64,000 bases of DNA from Centroberyx gerrardi. Taxonomy: Eukaryota > Chordata > Actinopteri > Beryciformes > Berycidae. A program made the translations under genes and the position numbers. The DNA lies in NCBI RefSeq assembly GCF_048128805.1, contig NC_136010.1, forward strand, positions 28,259,980 through 28,323,979. The letters are read 5' to 3'. Under the pieces are notes generated by a model. It saw only the letters and a list, made by a program, of their open reading frames with translations. It made no database searches and was not told the DNA's origin. Shown here one piece after another: positions 48,253 to 59,371 of the stretch (position 1 is its first letter; each line of letters starts with the position of its first letter).

Positions 48253-51252
48253 ACGTTATTTGGTTACAGAGAGGCTCGTGGTTGGAGGTAACAAAGGGAG
48301 AGGGACTACTCTAGGGCCATCACCGCAGCTGTCGGGCTTATTAAGAATTCATGGTCAGCATGGTAACGCTGTATACAAGGGTGGTTGGTAACAGGAATCT
48401 GAACAATGTTTAACGACTACAGTTACAAACACTGGTGAAATTACACTGGATATCAGTAAAAAAAACAACAACTATAAGCCACAGCACAAAGGTGAGATTT
48501 GCAAGATATAGTGGTAGGGGCAATGGGTTTGTAATGATATCTCTAGATAAACTATTTCCTTACCCCCATAAAACATTTCTCACATATTTTATAGTCTATT
48601 TAAAGGCTTCCATTACATCTATAATTCTCTCTGAATTAACTCATCAAATACAGACGATTCTACTTTATCTGCTTACTAGCAGAAGTCAATGTGCAAAAAC
48701 ATGTGGAGCTTGTAATCTACTCAGATCTTGTAAGCTTCACAAAAAGGAGGGTTGGGGGGAATTACCATTTAGAAGCAAAGCTTCCTCTTGCAATTCAGGC
48801 ATCTTGTTCAGTCTTTCCCTGACATTAAAATGTGCTACATGTAGCATTTTGTGTTTCTCAAAATTAAGACCACATTTCCCATAATCCCCATCGCTTTCTG
48901 TTGTAAAGAGGATGTTGCAACTTGTCCCCCGTCCCTCTCCCTGGCATTGCTCAGTTTGTTTTGAAGGGCAAGAAGAAAGATAAGTGTCGAGAACTGCCAA
49001 TATGCTGTCAGACCAGGTAAGCTAACATGAAGTTGAAAGTATGCCGTTATTGCAAATTTACTGCAAATTAGCTCCTATTGCTAGAAATATACGAAAATGA
49101 CAGAAAGGCATCATTCCGTTTTATTCAGTGCCGAGTCAGTGTTAAGAATTAGTCATCACATCACAGTAAAGCCATCTGTAGAGACATAATGGATCTGGAA
49201 TTAGGATTTCAGACTAAGAACTACAAACAGGACATCTGCACGTTTCAGAAAGCCCAGTTTAAGACTTTTTAAGATCTTTTTAATGCTACCTGGAATTGAA
49301 TTTAACACCAACTTAACAACCAAAACAAAGGAATAAAAAGCTGGCAAAAACAACCTATTTCCAATTGAACACAGAAAGTTGTGAATGTTCTGAAACTATT
49401 AAAGGGCATGTTAAGACACCAGGACATTGTTTACAAGACATGATGTTCAAATGTGTTTATTAAAGCAGATGCAATGAAAACAGAACATGTTTCGCATATT
49501 GTGTTAACCCTCTTTTGCTTTATAAACCTGCATGCACCACACTGAATATCACTGAATGTAAACAACGTCAATAGTAGTTTGATTTAATTCATTTTATTAA
49601 CTAAAGAGTGTATTACTCTCACACAGAGAAAATTAGTAAGACCTCTAATAACTGTATTTACCTTCTGCAGGTCTGCGATGGCCTGCTTCAGACTCTTGGC
49701 CAGCTCGTATCTCTCCTGGCGGACCATGTCCTGCTTCCTCTGGTCCAGGAGCCGGATGATGTGGGCCACTTCGGGGTCCTGGTACATGTCGAAGGCCAGG
49801 TCGTCCAGGGGGGAGATGGACTCGCACTTACTGGGGAAGAGGGGAACAGTAGATTCAGTGTCAGGCCGTAGATTCAGTGTCATTTCATTTATAGTAGGGT
49901 GGATGCTTTCCATGCGGTTTTTCCTCTGAGAAATCTTGGAATCCTTGGGTATTTTTGAATATACCTGGAAAATAGTCAATTTCTGGGCGAGTTATGGAGG
50001 TTGAAACGATTAATTTTGATATATTGTCAAAATCCCCATCCCTAATTATTTCTACAACAGAATGATATCCTGACAGGTCTGTGAGACTTGCAACAAGTTA
50101 AATACAGAAATTAGAATAGCTGATCAGGTGCCTAAATTCCATAGCGGCCACTAATTGACTCCATCGGATATATTTGAGTTGAGACAATGTCAGTGCAGAA
50201 ATACATGCCTCATTATCGGAGTACATGGGTAAGATCCGGGCTAGGTGTTGTGCAATTCCAGATCAGAGAGGGGAAAACATTGACCAACCCTGGGAGTGAA
50301 ACCCTGAGGTGAAATGTCCCCCCTCGGATTAAAATAAATAACAACTATTTCGAAATGTGTTTTCCTCTTCGCACGGGCTCCTTTGGCCGCCACCTGCATT
50401 GTCCTCGGATCGCGGCTGACCCTGAGTGCCTTATTGGTTGGCGTCCAGACTAAATGGCTTTGTTGAACGAGTGTTATTGTCACAAGACAAAGGAACCGGG
50501 GTTCAATGGCCTGGCCTCACCCCATGTAGGTCGTGTCCAAGGCCGCCTCCAGCTGCGTACTGTTGAGGTAGTGTTCGATCAGCTGCTCTCGGCTTGGCTG
50601 GGGGCGAAACAGATGGACAAATTACGCACGCATGCACATATACGCTTGTATTGCTGTGCTCACGAGGAGCTGTCGACTGCATGTTTCTTAACCCCTAAGC
50701 TTAACCTTGACCCTTAATAGACTCTAGACTATACATCGACTTTACCCTTACCTAACCCCTATGAAACAGCCCCTTCATTATATATCCAAAAGTCAAACCT
50801 GTCCTCACAATGGTAGTCATACAAGTATACACTCTTACTCACACACCACGCACACTCTTGTTCTTATCCATCCATTAGCTACAGCCATATGGGGAGATCT
50901 GTCATCTGCTGTGTACCAACTGCAATCGCCAGAATTGTCCAGTTATGTCCAGTTTCCAGTTATGAGAACAGGAGCGGCGCGTGTTGATGATGTCATTCTC
51001 GGATTACTTAACGAGCGCCAAGCGTAAATATACGTTGGGTATGATGAGGGACAAACGTCCTTCCTCCTGCCCTGTAATAACTGGGAGCGAAAAGTATGAA
51101 AAACTTCCTAAATTCAAAATAATCTAAGCTTCTCCGCAACATGAAAAAAAGGAGGGAAAAGCTGAAACTGCTCATATTTGGTGGTTTTTGCTTTGGCAAC
51201 AAGTCGCTTTGTATGTCATGCCAATAAACCACCTTGAATTGACTAATGGTGG

Positions 51253-51302
<50 letters not shown>

Positions 51303-53652
51303 TAAGCCAGCACATAGTTATGACAAGCGTGCCGTCACTCGGGACATCTCACCGATTTAAACAGGCCTGCCCTTTGGATCTTATCAGATCCAGTGCCTTT
51401 CTAAGCTGCACAGTTATCCCTCCATAGGACTCCATGTCTTAGTGAACACACCTTCCACCCATAGGACAGATATAAGAGAACAAGATCCAGCCAGCCCACT
51501 AGGCAGGATCACCGCAGTGGTCGAGGTGCTCAGAGTCGGATTAGCGGAGCAACAATGCACAGCTTGTTCACTGGAATCTGTGCGAGAGTGTGTGTCTGCA
51601 TCTTTGTACGTCTCTGTGTGTCTGTATGTGTGTGTGTGTGTCTCTGTGTTTCTGTGTGTGTGTGTTTTAAGGTGCTCTCTCTCCTCCAGGAGCTGTCCGT
51701 CTGCACGTCTATCTGATTACAGCAGCTAACTAAAGGCCTCCTGTGTGATTACACACTACCTTCCCTCTCCGTCTCATTACTACATTCCTCACACATACAC
51801 ATACACACACACACCCGCACACACACAATCAAGGTAAACACATGTGCATGTATGCACACAAAAGCTGCATCTTTGGATCGGTGCCTGTGAAGCTGAATAA
51901 TAATATTGTTATTGATGCTGAGCTTTGCATTTTTGGAAAGAAACTCGTCAAAAAGTGTACATGGAGTAAATGTATGGAGAAAAAGGTAATGTAAAAAAGT
52001 ATGGAGTAGCATTAGCTGAACGCATTTCAATAGTGAAAATGAATATTCTGCTGGAGTAAATTTTTTCGCTAGTATGCTACCACTGCCACCTCCTCTTGGA
52101 TTTTGGGACAAACTTCAAGGTCGTGTCTCAAAATATATCTGGAAAGGACAGTTCCCTAGAATTAGAACAACTATATTACAGCATGACAGAATGTCTGGGG
52201 GTCTAAATGTCCCAAATTTTGAATTGTATTATTATGCCTTCATGCTTCGCCCTTTAAAGAATTGGTTTAATGATAACTCAAAGGTGCCGTGGATAGAGGT
52301 TGAAAAGCAAATAGTGTCACCTTTTTCACTTAAAGACGTATTGTTCTCTGCCTTGTCTGACCATTATTGTTTCAAACATTTTGGCCCGATTGTTGCTCAT
52401 TCTATTTATATATGGAACTGTGTAGAAAAACTGGGCGCTTGGAGATTGGATTGGCACCTTGATACTCCAATATTCAGGAATAACCATTTGAATATTGGGG
52501 GGAAACCAATCTACTTCCCACAGTGGATTTATACTCTACCAGACATTATGAATGACGAAGGATTAAGGTCCTTCCAAGATCTGAAACATGATTTCAATTT
52601 GCCTGGGTCATCCTTTTTTTTTTATCTGCAGTTACGCACTGCTATGCGCACATATGGCGTGCCGTGGAATCAGCCTCTCAAAATGCACCCAATGGTGGAA
52701 ATGATGAGAACTCTCCATCCAGGTGTGGGTTTTGTGTCATATGTGTACAAAAAGATGCAACACAACACTCAAGGTTACATGGGAATTGTTAAAGTTTGGA
52801 ATACCGATTTGAAAAATTATGGCTTGACAATAGATTGGAAAAGAGTATGGAGGAACATTTCATTAACATCTCGCAATTACAATAATCAGTTGCTGCACTA
52901 TAAAATGATTCATAGATTCTATCTATCGCCTAGAAAGTGTTGCCAACTACAGATAACCCCCAGCCCTATTTGCTCGCTATGTTCACAAAGGTCGATTGGC
53001 ACCTACATCCATATGTTTTGGCAATGTTCAGGTGTAAGATCATTTTGGGTACAGATTGCACAGGTCTTATCAGATATTATTGGCACTGAAATACCATGTT
53101 TGCCTAATGTTATATTGTTGAATGATGATTCCTCCCTCAATATATTAGGCAAACAAAAAAAAATTTTCTTCTGTGGTCTTACAGCAGCAAAAAAGATTTT
53201 AGTAATGAGATGGAAACCACCGCATGTCCTTAAATTAGATCAGTGGATGTCTCTATTTTATAGTATACTTGTTTTAGAATCATCAATAGCAAGTGTAAAT
53301 GGTGCAAAAAGGGAAACAGTTGAAGCACTTACAGATGCAGCCGAATTAGTCAAACGCCATATATAATACTAGTGGGGTGTAAAGTATATTATACTGTATT
53401 GTATTGCATGTATGTATGCATGCGTATGTATGTGTATGTATATGCGTACATGTGTACTGTATATGTGCTTGTATGTGGGCTGTATATGTATATGTATATA
53501 CGTGTGCAGTGTGTGTGGGTGTGCGTGTATGTGTATATGTGTGTGTATGTATATGTTTACATGTGTACTGTATATGTACTTGTATGTGGGCTGTATATGT
53601 ATATACATGTGCAGTGGGTGTGTGTGTGTATGTATATATATGTATGTATATG

Positions 53653-53691
<39 letters not shown>

Positions 53692-56600
53692 GTGTATATG
53701 TATGTGTATGTGTATGTATATGTGTATATATGTGCATGTATATGAAATACTTTGCACTATTATACCCCCCTTCATTCCTTTTTTTTTTTGTTTGTTTGTT
53801 TCTCTTTAATATTTATTTATTTATTTTGCCTTTATTACTGTTGTGCTTTACCGCGTTTCTGTCAATGGGTAATACCTGGGACGATCTCTGTGTGTTTCCG
53901 ATGTCTATTCCCATGGACTATGTATTGCAGTTGTGCATTTGCTACTTGGTTGACCCAGCCTAATTATGTGGGTGTTTTCGCTGGCGTACTGTGGATGTTT
54001 TGTGGATAGTAGGTCAAGCAACGTTGTACTATTGATGGCTTGACACACACATGCACAGAACTTGTACATCTAAATTTATTTGTTTGTTTTTTGTTTTTGT
54101 TTTGAAGAGGCCTGAGAGGGGGAATGGGGAAGGGGAATGATAGCGGCCCAAGTCATGTATATGAATCAATAAAAAATTGGTCATAAAAAAAAAAAAAAAA
54201 AAAGTATGGAGTAAATAGCGTCCCAAGAGGAAAATAGGATCCTTATTATACTATTACACCATTTTTCTCCCAGAAATGACATGTTGCATCTTATAAGACA
54301 ATAAGCTGGTGGTTGATATGTGAGTCTGGCTCATATAAGCTTATGCTGTACCACTAAAGTGCATTATATGATGAATGCTCATTAAGCCTGTTTCCCGTTT
54401 TACTGCGCCAAAAGCTAAAACGGCCATCACTGTGAGTTCAATGACAACAGATGGGTGATGAAACATCAATCAACTCAATTCCAAGTGACTGATGACAGGG
54501 AAATTTCTACACACATTCACAACACAACAGCACCACCCACTGTTGTGCAGATGTAAGTTCAACACAACATGCGGATGAACACTCACACAGACAAACGTTC
54601 AGGAGCGCTCACTTACAATTGTGTTAAAAGCACTGCCATCCACAGAGTCTCCGAGAACATTAATGGCAACCAAAGCAACCTGAAATCATAAACAGATGTT
54701 GGTGAGGTGGTTGAATGAAACAGAACTGAGAGAGAAAATGTTAAAAATGAGTGTGGAAGTGTATGTCTGTACAAATTACTGATCAAGTGAAAATCAATGC
54801 ATGTGAAAAATGGATTAGTAATAGTGTGTTACAAAGGCCTGGCCTCCCTTTCACTACATTGTAAGTAACGAATCGCACACTGTCTGCAGGTTTCAGAAGG
54901 CCGTTTTAACACTACCTGGAATTGAATTTGAGACCAACACAACAGCAAAAATAAAGAAACAAAGCCGACAAAACCAGATTATTTCTGTTTGAACATAGCT
55001 ACATACCACATACTAAGCACAATATTTTAACTTTTTGTGTTATCAGATTGAGCATTACTATAAAAACAATACTGCTACAGTTTAAGTTGAATTATATTTG
55101 TTAACTTTTTTTAAAATGACAAAAGAGTGAAATACGCCGTTTTGGCACAAACATTGTCCCAATACAGCCATGCAGAATATGGGCGTATGTAAGTAAACAA
55201 TTGTAAAACACATTCATTTTAATACAAATCTAGCAATTACACTTCAATCAACACTGAAATATAAAACAAGATCAGAATGAATATCTTTATCCTGAAGTAA
55301 TGCTCAGCAACTTTCACCAAGGCCTTTAAAATTGTAGGCTACATGGAACATATCAAATTGATTGATAAATTTTTTCTGTTAAAAACTTTGAATAAACCTT
55401 TTTAATAAACCTCTATAGACATAAGAAACTACTTTTGATTCTAAACTACTACTTCTCTTTTGCTAGTATAATACATGTTTGTATGTGTCCTGGGACTAGG
55501 GATGTCAATGAATAGAATCAGAATAGAGAATATTTTTGACCGGTTACGCATGTCGGTCTATAGGTTAATTTGCATACACCAGTGTTGCCAATTTGGCGAC
55601 TTTGTCATTAGACTTAGCGACTTTTCAGACCCCCCTGGCGACTTTATTTCTCAAAAGCGACTAGCGACAAATCTGGCGACTTTTTCTGACCATGGGAAGC
55701 AATGTTAATGTGTTGAATCCCAAAGCATTTGGCAATAAATTGGTTCGGTTGATGCCGGTTTTCTCTACTTGCTTGTCTAATCCAGAGAGGTCTGATGATC
55801 GCAGCGCTTGCCACACACAGCGTAGCTCCCTCCCTCCGCTGAGAGCAGGGACTGTAGGATAGGGTCCACTTGTAATTGCTAACGGCGTACGCCGAAACTG
55901 GCCCGGGTGGGCGGAGTCAGCACTTAATATTAAAACGGGCTACGCCGCGGCGTGCATAACAAGTGCAGATATTTATATGCAAATTACAGCAAATGGACAG
56001 CGCTTCGAAATGCGGCGCCAAAGCTCATCTATCTACTAAAGCAAGAATCTCGGTCTGTCTGTGAGTCTGACTGAGTGTGTGTGTTCTTCACATATCTCGA
56101 GAACCGTTCGTCCGATTTACTTCACACTTGGCGGGTGTATTGCTGGGGACCAAGGACGTGCAGTGTCGGATTTGGTGCAATTTGGACACGCGACACGGTC
56201 ATTATTAATAAACTTTGAATAAACAAGCGAACAGCGCTCTGTGCAGCAGCGGGGCGAACGGGCACTGCACTAGTTGAGTTAATGGAGCGCCGGACTAAAA
56301 GGAAAGCGCCACTTTCTTGTATTTCACTAATTTTGCGTTTTTTCTTAAAAATTAACCGGTTAGTTACCGGTTAATGGGTGTCGGCCTATCGAAAGCAAAA
56401 TTAACCGAAACTGACATCCCTACCTGGGACACATTCAAAGACCTGTAAAACTCCTCATAAGACTGAGGGATAACTTCAGCTACCAGCAGTCTACCAGAGC
56501 TCATCTTGACCAGTTCACACTCCTAACATTATAAAATAACATTTTGAATCTATAGGCCTAAGTATTTCATGGGAATATTAACATATTTACATTAATCTAA

Positions 56601-59335
56601 TATTGACCTAGAATATTAATTAGGATATGAATAGGATACTAAAAATGATGTGATCATGCTGCTATGCTAGCATTACTTACGTCAGCATGCATTTTGAGTT
56701 GACCTAAGTGCTGTTAGAATCCTCTACCCACAATGCTTGTTCAGTGTCAAAAGTGGGGTTTTGCTTGGTGTCAAAAGGGCGTAAGTGCAGTTACGCCCTT
56801 TTGGCAGCAAACAAAACCCTACTTTTACTGTTACGGCTTTCAGTTTTGTTTAATTAAAACTTATGGGTCATGATTTCAGTTGTGTCCTTTTGGCACTGAA
56901 AAGATCTCACTGAGACCTTTCAATTGATATATAATACTCATATTCGCCCAAAATTGCACTTACGCCCCATAGGCTCCAAGCCCTCAATATATATGTGCAG
57001 AATATGAAAAATGGCAACAAGAAATGAATTGTTAAGGGACATTAAGTCCAACTGTGTTAAAGGATAATTCCTGTTATTTTCAACCGGGACCTTACTTTCC
57101 TAGTTTTTGCCATCATGATGATTGGTTGTGTTTGAAATTTTGTCACCTACTTCACTGTAGAGCTTAACATACCTCTGATGATCTATCATGGTCCTCGCTA
57201 ATTTCTGGATAGGAGCCACTTTGGCACTGACTAAATCATTGTAGGAAGCTATACATAATTGTTTCTGGCTCAGTCCAAAGAGGTCTGTATGCTTTTTTAA
57301 AATCACTTATTTTTTATAGACTTGCTTTTATGTGATGATGTTTTTATGAATTACCTTGATTGATGATTGTTTACTTTTATGCTTCTTGCCTTGATTTCAT
57401 ATCCGAGAACCCCAAACAAGCGTCTAATCCCATGTTCACACTGTGAGCAACACAATCATCACGTCACCAGAAGTCTTTTCATTTTCCTATAGTTTTTTTC
57501 ATTTCCTATACTTTTATATGATAGTCTACAGGAATAAAAAGCAGCAAAAAATATGTGATTTGCCAGTTAATTGGAGCGTCTCGCACCTCTCTTGCAACTC
57601 AGTACCATTTGTTGTTTTCTCCTTTTTCTTTCATTTATTGTTGTTTCCATTTGCCATACTTTTTATTGTGGTACTTTTACATGACTGTCTCTTTGTGTTT
57701 TTGTTGTATGTAAAGCACTTTGTGAACATTGTTTTTAGAAAAGTGCTATACAAATAAAGTTCTTATCTGACAGAGTACCTGATTGTAGAGGTTGTAGCGG
57801 TTGGTGTGGTTTCTGTGGAAGGTTATTCTCAGGTAGGTTCCGATGGCGTCTACGTGGACGGACTTCAGCTCCCGGGACTTGAAGCCTGTCTTCTCATTGT
57901 CCGATAGAGAGACGTACCTGTGGATAGAGTACAATGTGGCTTTTTCAGTTCACCTCTTCTGCCGTGACAGTGCACTACATTTGCATTCTATGGTAATTCC
58001 TATTGGTAATGCCAAATGACATCAGCTGTGTGTATGTGGATTCTCTGTACATTCTCTCTATATATACTGCGATGCGCATACCGGCAATGTGTCACGAAGG
58101 AAATTGTGATAGAAACGTTTGTTTAGCACTTCTACATCATGCACTTTACATTTGGAGTATCTGTAACAAAAAAATAAAAATAAATACATTTTTCTATGCC
58201 TTTGTGAAAAGGACTCTTTCCTAATAGTCAGCAGGGATTCTTCAGGACCTGCTCATTTCCCTTTATGTTGTAAATTCACATTGTTTCTTCATATTCTCTC
58301 TTTTTTTTTTTAACCTTTATTTAACCAGGTAATATCTCATTGAGATTAAAAGGAAATCTCTTTTACAAGAGCGACCTGGCCAAGAGGGCAGCATACTTTT
58401 GTCATGTGTTACTTTGCAAATATGTTGATATTAGTATTATTTTTCACTTACTGTATTTTCATACTGCATATATTTAATGATTTTGGTACCTTTGATCATC
58501 ATATTTTTCATTCTTTTTTTGTCTCTGTTATATGGCACGCCCTGACCTGCATACATGCTGTAATTCATATATTTCATACTTTTCATTCTTATATTTCAAC
58601 TTAATACATTCTTGTGTCATAATTGCCAGTTCCATTGTGTTTAATACCCCAATTCCTACATATATGCTATTTTTCTTTGCTGTAATTCCATTATTATTCT
58701 GCTGCTTTAGCGACCCAGTTTCCCAACAGCCATCATTAAAGTTTCATCTTATCTCGACCTAAATGTGTATTTCTGATTAAGAGATGCTGAGAGCTGAGTG
58801 TCCCAGCTGTCCCCGGCCTGATCTGCAGTCTCACCCCAGCCTGCGGAGCTGTGCGGGGAACCCGGGGGTGTTGGTTTCAGGGAGGGTGTCTCCGATGTGG
58901 AACTCCACCTTGGCTGGGATCAGGTACTGGTGGGCCAACAGCTGCAGCTTCCTCACCCTGCAGCGCTCCACCAGCTGGAGGGTGATCTGCTGGGGGTAGG
59001 TGCACAACCTGGAGGGGGAGGGACGCAAACATTACCATAGAGATTGTTAAGGATTATTTTTTGCCATCTTCCGCCTTTATTTGTCGGACTCAGTAAAGAG
59101 AGACCATAAAGACTGAAGTTAAAACCATGTTTCCAAAGTATTTACAATCACATACAGGAGCGTCACAGGGAACAAAGTGCGTGGAAGGGGCTGCACGATT
59201 AATCAAAAAACAAAAGTTGAATTTATTTATTTTATCTATTTGCATATTTTAAAAAATTGGTACAAACGAGAAAAACAAGAGATATAGTTATGGTGCATGA
59301 GAGGTCAACAAGAATTGTGAGAATTGTGTGTGTAC

Positions 59336-59371
<36 letters not shown>

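Noticed and set aside
53369-53963. Several open frames of 100-180 residues in the TG/TA array after the L1 ORF
   Set aside because: Low-complexity dinucleotide translations (VYVYV, HTHIH) on both strands, not genes.
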